This document shows positions 8,433 through 17,053 of a stretch of 64,000 nt of DNA, one piece after another (the first letter of the stretch is position 1; every line of letters starts with the position of its first letter). The stretch is from contig CATOSA010000006.1 of NCBI GenBank assembly GCA_951812315.1, forward strand, positions 64,091-128,090. Direction: 5' to 3'. The DNA comes from an uncultured Burkholderiales bacterium. GTDB lineage: Bacteria; Pseudomonadota; Gammaproteobacteria; Burkholderiales; Eutrophovitaceae. The translations under genes were made by a program, and so were the position numbers. Below the pieces are notes generated by a model, which saw only the letters and a list, made by a program, of their open reading frames with translations, did not search any database and had not been told where the DNA came from.

Positions 8433-9005
8433 ATGAACCAGGCAATCGCATTCTTGCTTGAGACTTTTCTGGGCCTGTTTGCGCTTGCCCTTTTGTTGCG
8501 GTTTTTTCTGCAGGCCGTACGTGCGCCAGCACGCAATCCGATTTCAACCTTTGTAGCGGCACTAACGGATTTTGTGGTTCGGCCGGCGCGAAGATTTATT
8601 CCCGGTTTGTGGGGATATGATTTGTCGAGTCTGGCGCTAGCCTGGGCGGTGCAAGTTGCACTGGTCGGGTCAGTGTTGGCCGTCGATCAGCATGAGTTTG
8701 CCGGGCCATTGGGGCAGACCCTGGTGGGCGTTGTTGGTCTGTCCGCCGTGAACCTGTTGAAACTGACGATATATATCGTACTCATCGCGACAATCATTCA
8801 GGCCATTCTTTCATGGATCAACCCGTACAGTCCCGCGGCCCCGATTCTGTATGCGATGACGCGGCCGTTCTTGCGCGTGTTCCAGCGCCGCTTGCCGCCC
8901 ATAGGCGGTGTCGATTTGTCTCCGCTGTTCGTCCTGGTCGTATGTCAGGTTCTGCTCATGTGGCCGGTCGTCTATTTAAGCGCACTGTTCGGGCGCATGC
9001 TGTAG
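8433..9005 (+). CDS. yggT: YggT-family integral membrane protein
   Basis: A 190-residue protein with two tandem YGGT units: each has a pair of membrane helices and the motif of an Asn/Pro-rich loop after a hydrophobic helix (RAPARNPIS, then ILSWINPYSPAAPILYAMTRPFLRVFQRRLPPIGGVDLSPL). I start it at ATG 8433, with GAGGA about 13 bases upstream, rather than the 8391 GTG inside proC. YggT proteins are linked to osmotic stress and potassium handling and, as homologues of chloroplast YCF19/CCB3, to membrane protein assembly; the exact role is unknown. A yggU-like DUF167 gene often follows but is not seen here. Confidence 0.88.
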   Translation: MNQAIAFLLETFLGLFALALLLRFFLQAVRAPARNPISTFVAALTDFVVRPARRFIPGLWGYDLSSLALAWAVQVALVGSVLAVDQHEFAGPLGQTLVGVVGLSAVNLLKLTIYIVLIATIIQAILSWINPYSPAAPILYAMTRPFLRVFQRRLPPIGGVDLSPLFVLVVCQVLLMWPVVYLSALFGRML

Positions 9006-9513
9006 CTCGTCACGTACTGCGCAGGTTGCGCGGCTCGGCAAACGCAATTTCGGTCGCGAACGAATCTTTATAGCGGTTCATTAAGAGGCACGGCGCACGA
9101 GCATTTACCGCCATCGGGCGGGACACGCCTCGGACGATCCCGGTCGAGTCATTCAGTGAGCCGGGCGTCTTGCTGCATCCGTTGCGAGATCGAACAACCA
9201 GCGCGACGACAATCCCAAACGATGGCACAAGCGACTGAGCCAAAGGGCATTCCCTTGCCGGCGGCAAGTCGCACGGAATTTGCTGGCTCTATCAGGCCAG
9301 ACAGAAAGAGCGTTAGTTGCGCCGCCAAAATGCAAGATAAGCGTGCGCAATTCCCATTGATTTGGTTGGGGAAATTCTTCTTCTTTGCCGTCGTGAGGGG
9401 TACTACTTGCCGGGGCTAAAAAGGTCATCGAATGTATGCAGTTGCCGAAAAAGCGGTAGAGACATGAGTGAAGCCCGTGGCGCGGTGCGCAACAATCGCG
9501 CACAACCGAATCC
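9006..9513. other. 508-bp stretch without a convincing gene
   Basis: Between yggT and the dynamin-like gene no open frame has a family resemblance or good ribosome-binding site. A 17-codon reading frame (ATG at 9465) ends overlapping the ATG of the GTPase gene, but looks fortuitous. The DUF167 (yggU) gene that frequently follows yggT is absent. The region presumably carries the promoter of the GTPase gene. Confidence 0.4.
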
Positions 9514-11479
9514 ATGACAACAGAGCTTGAAACCCAGATCGCCAAGTACCAAAAGTGGCGCGAGAATCTGCGCGTCACGCTTGAGGCGTACCAGGCATGG
9601 CTGGAAGGTCACGGTCATGCGGATATACAGCGAAGCTTGAGGATTTATGACCTGGTCGAGAGTCTCAAGAGTGACCGTGTCATCCTGGCCTTCCTTGGAG
9701 AATTCTCACGCGGCAAAACCGAACTGATCAATGCGATTTTCTTCTCTGGTTACAAACAACGTTTGTTACCGTCGGATATCGGACGTACCACCATGTGTCC
9801 GACAGAGATCTTTCATGATCCATCCGACGAACCCTATGTTCGTCTGTTACCCATAGAAACTCGCAAGAGCGAAGAGAGTATCGGCTCCCTGAAAGACAAG
9901 CCGGTTGAGTGGGTAACAATCAAACTGGAGGTTGATTCCCAGGAAGAGATGGCCAAGGCCATGGCCAGTCTCGCTGAAGTCAAAGTCGTCGATGTCGACG
10001 AGGCTGACAAACTGAACTTGCTCAATGACTCTGAATTTGTGACGACGACGGTAATCAAACAAAGTTCCGGAAAAGTCGAGATTCCCTGCTGGCGACACGC
10101 GTTGATCAACTTTCCGCATCCCTTGCTCAAGAACGGCATCGTAATACTGGACACGCCTGGTTTGAACGCGCTTGGTACTGAGCCGGAACTTACCCTGTCG
10201 ATGATTCCGAGCGCACACGCCGTGATGTTTCTTCTGGGGCTGGATTCCGGCGTGACCAAATCCGACCTCGAGATCTGGCAGCAATACATTCGCGATTCCG
10301 TGAGCCGTCGCATCGCTGTGCTGAACAAGGTCGACCTGGCATGGGATGAACTGAAAGACGACGCTGAAATCAATGCGAGTGTCGAGCGTCAGCTCGACGA
10401 GACTGCCACGACACTCGAGCTTTCGCGAGAGCATGTCATTGCGCTGTCCGCCCAGAAAGCACTCGTTGCCCGAATACGCGGTGACACTGCGTTGCTCGCG
10501 AAAAGCGGCATCGAAACATTCGAGCGCATGATTGCCGACGAGATTATTCCGGCCAAGCAACAGATTTTGCGCGCCGCAGTCGCGCGCGAAATTGGCGGTA
10601 TGCTGGAGTCATCAATGGCGTCGGTCAGATCGCAATTTGAAGCAACGACCAACGAACTCAAGAGCATGTCAACGCTTGGCGACAAGAACCGGGATCTGGC
10701 GAAGAAGCTACTCGCCAAGTTTGAAGAGGACAAAGCCCGCTATGGCCGCCATATGGAAAGCTTCAATACCTAATACAACACGGTCATCAAACCAGGGCCA
10801 GGTTCTGCTCACGACAGTGGGTGACGATCGCCTCGAAGACATTGTCGACAAAAACTGGAAAATACTGGAGAATAGCTGGACGACGGCTGGACTGATGCGG
10901 TCGATGCAAGGGCTGTTCGAGACATTCTCGAGGCAGGCCGAAAAAGTTCTCGCGTTCTCGGCGGAAACACGCGGTTTCGTGGAAAACGTCTACACCCAGT
11001 TTCACAAGCAGTACGGATTCAAGAAGATTTCGCCGCCCGATTTGAATCTGGAGCGACACATATTGCGCATGCACTCGCTTCAACAACGAACAGAGCGATT
11101 TTGCAAGAATCCGGTGAATGTCGTTGGCCGTGAAAAGCGATTCGTGATTCGTCGTTTTCACCGGGAACTGGTAGAGCAGGCGACCCAGCTCTTTCGAGAC
11201 GTACGCAACGATCTTGACAGCTGGCTCAAGGGCGCGCTTACGCCGTTGGCGGTGCTCTTGCAGGAGCACCAGCGTTTGCTCGCTCACCGCGTCGAAAGTC
11301 TCAAGAAAATTGACGGTGACGTGAATTCATTGCACGAGCGGGTTCGCTACCTCGAAAAGCAACGAACACTACTTGGCAAACAGTTCGGAGATCTCAGCAA
11401 GATTCGCGACACGCTCGGTTCAGAGGCGCCGCAAGACAAGGAAGAGGACGAAGCAGCGAGCGCCGCCGCTGCAGCCTGA
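9514..11479 (+). pseudogene. dynamin-like large GTPase, interrupted
   Basis: A bacterial dynamin-family GTPase of about 655 residues when joined. The N-terminal GTPase domain is clear: P-loop GEFSRGKTELINAIF, switch TTMCPTEI, DTPGLN and NKVDLAW. The frame stops at a TAA (10771-10773) after MESFNT. A helical C-terminal half with coiled-coil features (DRLEDIVDKNWKILENSWTT... to LEKQRTLLGKQFGDLSK) continues in the next frame to 11479, with an Ala-rich end. Reading through the TAA (YNTVI) and dropping one A in ATCAAACCAGG near 10788 joins the halves at constant spacing, so two lesions are needed. Such proteins are thought to remodel or protect membranes. As it stands only a GTPase domain would be made. 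Confidence 0.75.
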
Positions 11480-11550
11480 ACGAAGCAGGGGGCCGTGGCT
11501 GGGCCGCTTCCTTCCCGGTGATGGTTTCAGCAAGGCCCGGGAGAAATGCC

Positions 11551-13005
11551 TTACATAAGTATGATGTCGTACTGTTCCTGCGTGTACATTGTTTCTACCT
11601 GCAGTGAAATTGGCTTGGCGATGAACTCTTCGAGCATGGCCAGACTCTGCGACTCTTCGTCGAGGAACATGTCGATGACCATTTGCGAGCCAAGGATGCG
11701 GAATTCGCGCGCCGAAAATTGCCGCGATTCGCGCAGCAGTTCGCGGAGAATTTTGTAGCAGACGGTCTGGGCGGTTTTTATCTCGCCGCGGCCCTGGCAG
11801 ACTGGACATGGCTCACACAGAATGTGCGCCAGCGACTCGCGCGTACGTTTACGGGTCATCTCCACCAGACCAAGCTGGCTGAAACCGTTGACGCTAACGC
11901 GGGTTCGATCAAGCGTCAGCGCTTTCTTGAATTCGCCGAGAACGGCCTCCTTGTGGACGTCGTTGTCCATGTCGATAAAATCGATGATAATTATCCCGCC
12001 CAGGTTGCGCAGCCGAAGTTGGCAGGTGATGACCTGTGCCGCTTCGAGGTTGGTCTTGAATATGGTGTCGTCAAAACTGCGCCCTCCAACGAATCCGCCG
12101 GTGTTCACATCTACCGTGGTTAAGGCTTCAGTCTGATCCATGATCAGATAACCGCCGGATTTGAGAGCAACGCGGCGAGCGAGGGCGCGTTCGATCTCTT
12201 CTTCGACGCCGTAGAGTTCGAACAATGGCCGTTCGCTGGCGTAATGTTGCACACGGTCTGCAAAGCGCTGAATGTAGTTTTCTGCAAACGCTTGCAACTT
12301 CGCATAGTTTTCGCGTGAATCGACCAGAATCCGGTCGCAGGTATCGTTGACGAAATCGCGCAGAACGCGCTGACTTAAATCCAGATCCCGGTAAAGCAAC
12401 GCTTGAGCAGTCGCGCGCGACGCTTCATCCTGGATGCTTGTCCACAGCTTGCGCAGATAGTCGATGTCCGCCGCCAGTTCATCGTCACTGGCTGTTTCGG
12501 CCATCGTGCGGATAATGAATCCGCCGTCCTCGTTGTCCTGTAGCAGGTGAATCAGTTTCTCGCGCAACATGGTGCGTTCCGCTTCGTCTTCGATGCGTTG
12601 CGAAATTCCGATGTGTGATTCTTGCGGCAGGTAAACCAGCAGTCTTCCGGCAATGCTGATCTGTGTGGAAAGGCGTGCGCCCTTTGTGCCGATCGGGTCC
12701 TTGATTACCTGGACCAACAGTTTTTGACCTTCGTGCAGCGTTTTTTCGATCGGTGTGGCGTCATCGGCGCTTTGCCGATGGCCCCACAAATCAGCGACGT
12801 GAAGGAATGCCGCGCGGTCCAGGCCGATCTGCACAAACGCGGACTGCATGCCTGGCAGCACCCGGCTGACCACGCCGAGGTAAACATTGCCCACTAGTCC
12901 GCGATTCGACTCGCGTTCGACGTGTAACTCTTGCACAACACCTTGTTGCAGAACAGCAACCCGTGTTTCCTGCGGTGTGACGTTGATCAGAATTTCGCCG
13001 TTCAC
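11551..13005 (-). CDS. rng: ribonuclease G
   Basis: An endoribonuclease of the RNase E/G family that matures 16S rRNA 5' ends and degrades mRNA. The 484 residues are the usual RNase G length, without the RNase E tail. Visible parts are the S1-like domain (GNVYLGVVSRVLPGMQSAFVQIG), the DNase-I-like catalytic site with DVNTGGFVGG and IIIIDFIDM Asp residues, and the zinc-link CEPCPVCQGRG. It begins at a GTG that overlaps the stop of maf by 4 bp (GTGA). This is the last gene of the nadD-rsfS-rlmH-maf-rng series. Confidence 0.95.
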   Translation of the reverse strand: MNGEILINVTPQETRVAVLQQGVVQELHVERESNRGLVGNVYLGVVSRVLPGMQSAFVQIGLDRAAFLHVADLWGHRQSADDATPIEKTLHEGQKLLVQVIKDPIGTKGARLSTQISIAGRLLVYLPQESHIGISQRIEDEAERTMLREKLIHLLQDNEDGGFIIRTMAETASDDELAADIDYLRKLWTSIQDEASRATAQALLYRDLDLSQRVLRDFVNDTCDRILVDSRENYAKLQAFAENYIQRFADRVQHYASERPLFELYGVEEEIERALARRVALKSGGYLIMDQTEALTTVDVNTGGFVGGRSFDDTIFKTNLEAAQVITCQLRLRNLGGIIIIDFIDMDNDVHKEAVLGEFKKALTLDRTRVSVNGFSQLGLVEMTRKRTRESLAHILCEPCPVCQGRGEIKTAQTVCYKILRELLRESRQFSAREFRILGSQMVIDMFLDEESQSLAMLEEFIAKPISLQVETMYTQEQYDIILM

Positions 13006-13622
13006 ACTGTGCGCAAGCCAAACGTAGCCAGTAATCGTGCAGTGTCGAATATCGGCAGCCCGACTACGCCACTGTAACTCCCGGAAATGTGTTCGATGAA
13101 GACGCTGCCTTTGCCTTGAATGCCATAGGCGCCGGCCTTGTCAAATGGCTCACCGGTTGCAACATAGCGGCGAATCTCGTCGTCCTCAATCGTGCGAATG
13201 CGAACTTCGGTCGTCGACAAGGCTTCTTCGAATTGATCGTTGTATTTAACGGCGACCGCGGAATGAACGAAATGGGTGCTGCCCGATAGCTGCTTGAGCA
13301 TGGCCACTGCCGCTTCGCGGTCTGCCGGTTTGCCAAGAATGTCGTTCCCGAGCGCCACAGTGGTATCTGCCGCGAGCACCGGATAGCGCAGCAACCTGCG
13401 TTGCTCCAATCGCGTCCAGCCGGCGTCTGCTTTCAGTCGCGCAATTCTGCTTGCGTACTTGCCGGGCTCTTCGTTTGGCATTGGTGTTTCATCGAAATCC
13501 GCATCTCGCTCAGCGCCTTCGCGCAGCAACAGCATTTCGAAGCTCACACCCATCTGTTTGAGGATATCGCGGCGTCTGGCGCTGCGCGAAGCCAGATAGA
13601 TGTGTTTTTCGAGAAAAGCCAT
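13002..13622 (-). CDS. maf: Maf-family nucleotide pyrophosphatase
   Basis: A house-cleaning enzyme that hydrolyses non-canonical or methylated NTPs (dTTP/UTP or m7GTP in known homologues). The 206 residues show YLASRSARRRDILKQMGV at the start, the VLAADTTVALG catalytic Asp region, a KPADREAAVAMLKQLSG helix and GAYGIQGKGSVFIEHISGSYSGVVGLP near the end. The GIQGKG...GSYSGVVGLP C-terminus favours the YhdE (dTTP/UTP) type. It overlaps rng by 4 bp, indicating translational coupling. Confidence 0.92.
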   Translation of the reverse strand: MAFLEKHIYLASRSARRRDILKQMGVSFEMLLLREGAERDADFDETPMPNEEPGKYASRIARLKADAGWTRLEQRRLLRYPVLAADTTVALGNDILGKPADREAAVAMLKQLSGSTHFVHSAVAVKYNDQFEEALSTTEVRIRTIEDDEIRRYVATGEPFDKAGAYGIQGKGSVFIEHISGSYSGVVGLPIFDTARLLATFGLRTV

Positions 13623-13669
13623 CTGTATAACCGCCCTAGTTGATATTGGCCTTGTTGTTAGCCGTTGTC

Positions 13670-14146
13670 CTAGTGCCTGTGGTAAGGATGCTTGCGAATG
13701 ATCGATATCGCCCGGTAAATTTGTTCAGCCAGCACGACGCGTACCAGGGTGTGTGGCAAGGTCATCATGGACAGCGACATAACGATATCGGCTTCGTTTT
13801 TTAATTCCTTATTCAGTCCGTCTGCGCCACCGATCAGAAAGCAAATATCCTTGCCGTACTGCATCCAGGATTCGAGTTTTTCGGCAAGTCGCGTTGTTGA
13901 CATCGCCTTGCCTCGTTCATCCAAGGCTACTTTTACACTGTTCGCAGGGACTGCGGCAAGGATTCGATCACTCTCGGCTGATACTGCACGGGCAATTTGA
14001 GCGCCTCCAGTCCCTTCACGGTGGGCCGGGCGGACCTCGACCAATGACAACGGAAATTCTCGTGGCATGCGCCGCGCGTATTCCTGAAAACCGCTCGTGA
14101 TCCAGCCCGGCGGCTTGTGCCCGACCGAAATAATGCGCAGCTTCAT
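13670..14146 (-). CDS. rlmH: 23S rRNA pseudouridine-1915 N3-methyltransferase RlmH
   Basis: A SPOUT-fold SAM-dependent methyltransferase acting on 23S rRNA position 1915. The 158 residues match the family: N-terminal KLRIISVGHKPPGWI, EYARRMPREFPLSLVEV, the trefoil-knot FLIGGADGLNKEL, and the diagnostic C-terminal AEQIYRAISIIRKHPYHRH. It lies 47 bp from rsfS and the same distance from maf within the conserved series. Confidence 0.95.
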   Translation of the reverse strand: MKLRIISVGHKPPGWITSGFQEYARRMPREFPLSLVEVRPAHREGTGGAQIARAVSAESDRILAAVPANSVKVALDERGKAMSTTRLAEKLESWMQYGKDICFLIGGADGLNKELKNEADIVMSLSMMTLPHTLVRVVLAEQIYRAISIIRKHPYHRH

Positions 14147-14192
14147 GCGCGCAGTGATGCGTAGCGCATGTTCCGGGCGGTGCCGTTTACGT

Positions 14193-14543
14193 TTACGCGG
14201 TCAGACGGGGATCCGTCTGACGCGCTCCGCCCCATAGCTGTTCAAGATCGTAATAGGCTCGGACGGTCGGTTGCATGACGTGAACGATGACCTCGCCGAG
14301 GTCGACAAGTACCCATTCGCCCGAATTTTCACCCTCAATACCGCGCACGCTAGTGCCGGTTGACCGGAGCTTTTCCTGCACGTTTTTCGCCAGTGCCCGA
14401 GTCTGGCGGGTCGACTCGGCACTTGCGACAATGACGTAATCGAACAGCGCGCTCATTTTGCGAACATCCATAACAACGATATCTTCTGCCTTGATATCGT
14501 CGAGCGCTTCAACAGCGGCGTGACAAATTGCTTCAGCTTGCAT
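14193..14543 (-). CDS. rsfS: ribosomal silencing factor RsfS
   Basis: Binds ribosomal protein uL14 and blocks subunit joining when nutrients are scarce. I start at the ATG at 14543 (116 residues, QAEAICHAAVEALDDI...), because AAGGAG lies four bases before it; a longer frame to 14573 lacks such a site. Conserved parts are MSALFDYVIVASAESTRQTRAL, GENSGEWVLVDLGEVIVHVM and the YYDLEQLWG end. The start overlaps the end of nadD by 11 bp. Confidence 0.93.
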   Translation of the reverse strand: MQAEAICHAAVEALDDIKAEDIVVMDVRKMSALFDYVIVASAESTRQTRALAKNVQEKLRSTGTSVRGIEGENSGEWVLVDLGEVIVHVMQPTVRAYYDLEQLWGGARQTDPRLTA

Positions 14544-15204
14544 CGGGCTCCTTGTAAAGTTTGTGTTCCTCAATATACGCGATTACCGCATCGGGGAGGA
14601 GATAGCGCAGACTGGCATTTTGTTTAATGAGCGCACGCAGGCGCGAGGCCGAAACGTCGAGTGCGGTCAATTCGTGTGCGAATATCTTGCCCGCGGCTTC
14701 ACTCTTCAAACTCGCAAGGTCGGCCGACTTGCGGCGCTGATATTGTGCGCGCAGAGGGTCTGGCAATGACGCGGTCAAATGCTCGAGAGGATATCCGGGG
14801 CGTCTTGCGATGACGACATGGGCGAGATCGAACAACTCGCTCCACCTGTGCCATGTCGTGAATGCGGCAAAGGCGTCCGCGCCCATTAACAGGCATAGTG
14901 GCTGATCACCGCGACTGGATCGAATTTCCGAAAGCGTGTCGACCGTATAGCTCGTGCCGGCCCGTTTCAGCTCACGGTCGTCGACCACGAAGCGTGGGTT
15001 CCCCTGAATTGCCAGCCGTGTCATTGCGAGTCGGTGGGCGGGCGATGCGCCTGGTTCGCCGCGATGCGGAGGTGTGGCCGTGGGGATAAAGTGTATCTGG
15101 TCTAGGCCGAATCCGTCGACGATCTCCTCGGCGAGTCGCAGATGCGCGAAATGGATTGGGTCAAACGTGCCCCCGAAAAGACCAATGGCGGAGGCAGGTT
15201 TCAA
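14533..15204 (-). CDS. nadD: nicotinate-nucleotide adenylyltransferase
   Basis: Converts nicotinate mononucleotide to deamido-NAD in NAD synthesis. The 223-residue product begins at a TTG. The nucleotidyltransferase motif GGTFDPIHFAHL is near the N-terminus, followed by FIPTATPPHR, LMGADAFAAFTTWHRW and, in place of the usual ISST.IR, DVSASRLRALIKQ. The SASRLR variation keeps the Ser and Arg. It is upstream of rsfS with overlapping ends. It follows aceF by about 200 bp on the same strand; the lipoamide dehydrogenase gene that often follows aceF is not present. Confidence 0.93.
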   Translation of the reverse strand: MKPASAIGLFGGTFDPIHFAHLRLAEEIVDGFGLDQIHFIPTATPPHRGEPGASPAHRLAMTRLAIQGNPRFVVDDRELKRAGTSYTVDTLSEIRSSRGDQPLCLLMGADAFAAFTTWHRWSELFDLAHVVIARRPGYPLEHLTASLPDPLRAQYQRRKSADLASLKSEAAGKIFAHELTALDVSASRLRALIKQNASLRYLLPDAVIAYIEEHKLYKEPDAS

Positions 15205-15411
15205 TGCGCCGCAGGCTTCAAGTTGAGTGCGTGAGAACTAATCAGAGATTCCCCAGGCAAATAAGGAGACACGGTAAAGCGGACCAGACGAAATTTCCGG
15301 ACATGAAATGGCTCGCAATCGCAACGTGCCGGCCGCGGGGCAGGCTTGTCGAGTGTTGACCATGCGGGTTGAAGCAATAGCGCTACCGGGTTTCTCGCTG
15401 GCAAGAGCTGG

Positions 15412-16749
15412 CTACAAAAGTGCCCTGCGCATATCGCTGAGTACGGCAGTCAGATAAGTAATGAAACGTGCACCTTGTGCACCGTCTATCACCCTGTGAT
15501 CGTACGACAACGACAATGGCAACATCAACCGCGGCTGGAAGGTTGTTCCGTCCCAAACCGGCTTCATGGCTGAGCGCGAAACACCCAAAATCGCGACCTC
15601 CGGTGCATTGACGATAGGCGTGAAATGACCGCCACCGATTCCACCGAGACTCGAGATCGAGAACGTCCCGCCCTGCATGTCGGCCGACGATAGTTTGCTG
15701 TCGCGCGCCTTGGCGCTAAGAGTACCCAGTTCCGCTGCAAGCTGCATCACGCCTTTCTGGTCCACGTCGCGTACGACCGGTACTACCAGTCCGCCCGGCG
15801 TGTCGGCGGCCACGCCGATATTGTAATAACGCTTTATGATCAGCGCATCGCCGTCGGGCGCGAGCGATGAATTGAAGTCAGGGAACTGTTTCAGCGCTGC
15901 GACCAGCGCCTTCATGATGAATACCAGCGGCGTCAGTTTGACTTTAAGTTTTTCCGCTTCTTTCGACATCGACTTCCGGAACGCCTCGAGCTCGGTGATG
16001 TCGGTCTCGTCAGTCTGAGTGACATGCGGAATATGAACCCAGTTACGGTGCAACGCCGGGCCCGAAATCTTCCTGATGCGAGACATCGCCTGCTTTTCGA
16101 CTGGACCGAATTTGGCGAAATCGATGACCAGCCATGCAGGAAGTCCCAGCGCCAGTCCAGCGCCGCTTGCGGCGGCAGGTTTTCCGCCATCGCGGATGAC
16201 GCCTTTGACGAATGCCTGCACATCTTCTTTCAATATGCGATTCTTCGGCCCGCTACCCTGGACCTGGCCGAGATCGACGCCCAGCTCACGCGCGAAGCGT
16301 CTCACTCCGGGGCTAGCATGCGCCGGCGCAGAACTACTTCGGTCAGGCGCTGGCGTCGCAGGAACCGGACTGGCCACACTTTCGATCGGTGCCGGGGCCG
16401 CTTTCGGAGGTTCAGCAGGTGTCGCCGGTGACGTCGGTTGTGCGGTCGTCGCAACTTCAACAGTGGGAGCGGTTGCAGGGGCGGTGGTCGTGACCGGCGC
16501 TGCTTCCTCGCTCGACTCAAGACTCAGAATAACAGCACCTTCAGAAATCTTGTCGCCAACCTTGACGTTCATTTTCTTGACCGTGCCTCCGAAAGGCGCC
16601 GGTACTTCCATCGTCGCTTTGTCGGACTCGAGCGTGATCAACGACTCCTCAGGACTGACTGTGTCGCCAGGCTTCACCAAGACTTCAATGACTGGAATGT
16701 CCTTGAAGTCGCCAATGTCGGGGACGAGTACATCTTTGATACTTGCCAT
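15412..16749 (-). CDS. aceF: pyruvate dehydrogenase E2 (dihydrolipoamide acetyltransferase)
   Basis: Core of the pyruvate dehydrogenase complex, transferring acetyl groups from lipoamide to CoA. The 445 residues contain a single lipoyl domain (lipoyl-lysine in LESDKATMEVPAP, about residue 44), a Pro/Ala-rich linker (about 85-140), a peripheral-subunit-binding domain (SPGVRRFARELGVDLGQVQG) and the acyltransferase domain ending LSLSYDHRVIDGAQGARF with the catalytic His. One lipoyl domain is fewer than in some gammaproteobacteria (three in E. coli). It lies 304 bp downstream of aceE, an unusually long gap filled by an inverted-repeat element. Confidence 0.95.
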   Translation of the reverse strand: MASIKDVLVPDIGDFKDIPVIEVLVKPGDTVSPEESLITLESDKATMEVPAPFGGTVKKMNVKVGDKISEGAVILSLESSEEAAPVTTTAPATAPTVEVATTAQPTSPATPAEPPKAAPAPIESVASPVPATPAPDRSSSAPAHASPGVRRFARELGVDLGQVQGSGPKNRILKEDVQAFVKGVIRDGGKPAAASGAGLALGLPAWLVIDFAKFGPVEKQAMSRIRKISGPALHRNWVHIPHVTQTDETDITELEAFRKSMSKEAEKLKVKLTPLVFIMKALVAALKQFPDFNSSLAPDGDALIIKRYYNIGVAADTPGGLVVPVVRDVDQKGVMQLAAELGTLSAKARDSKLSSADMQGGTFSISSLGGIGGGHFTPIVNAPEVAILGVSRSAMKPVWDGTTFQPRLMLPLSLSYDHRVIDGAQGARFITYLTAVLSDMRRALL

Positions 16750-16824
16750 TTCAGTTTCCTTGCGTTCTTCGCGCGTCGACGATCACTGTGCTGCTGACCG
16801 CTGTTGAATTGATGATGTAGTACG

Positions 16825-17015
16825 AGTGTAGTGCTTCACTATTAACGGCACAAAAGATGGCGAGAATTGACCTCATACTTCGTTACAAATCCTCGCGAGG
16901 TGTACAACCTCGCTGCGGTTTGCGCCTCGTCTGAGGCCAATTTCGCCACTTTTGTTCATTTCAGCATTTGTTCAAGCGCCAAACATAAGTGCCGATAACA
17001 ATGAAGCACTACACT
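16825..17015. repeat. 191-bp element with 27-bp imperfect inverted repeats between aceE and aceF
   Basis: The left end at 16825-16851 (starting AGTGTAGTGCTTCA) is matched by the reverse complement at 16989-17015 with 24 of 27 positions identical. About 137 bp of non-coding sequence lies between. The element fills most of the 304-bp aceE-aceF gap and could be a miniature transposable element or a large mRNA hairpin. The inner core AGTGCTTCACT recurs singly at about 21353-21364 and 25673-25690, so the sequence is a repeat family or a binding site. No gene is visible in it. Confidence 0.6.
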
Positions 17016-17053
17016 AGTTGAACCGGACCGGTCCAAGGGGCTGGCCGGATTAG

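Noticed and set aside
9156..9419. Plus-strand 87-codon frame in the yggT-GTPase gap as a possible DUF167 gene
   Set aside because: None of the DUF167 motifs appear and no ribosome-binding site is visible.
9153..9578. Long minus-strand open frame overlapping the start of the GTPase gene
   Set aside because: No family resemblance or ribosome-binding site, and it overlaps a clear gene start; it is a non-coding open frame.
11480..11550. GAAGC...GCTTC hairpin between the GTPase gene and rng as a bidirectional terminator
   Set aside because: Short interrupted stem without T-runs; too weak to list.
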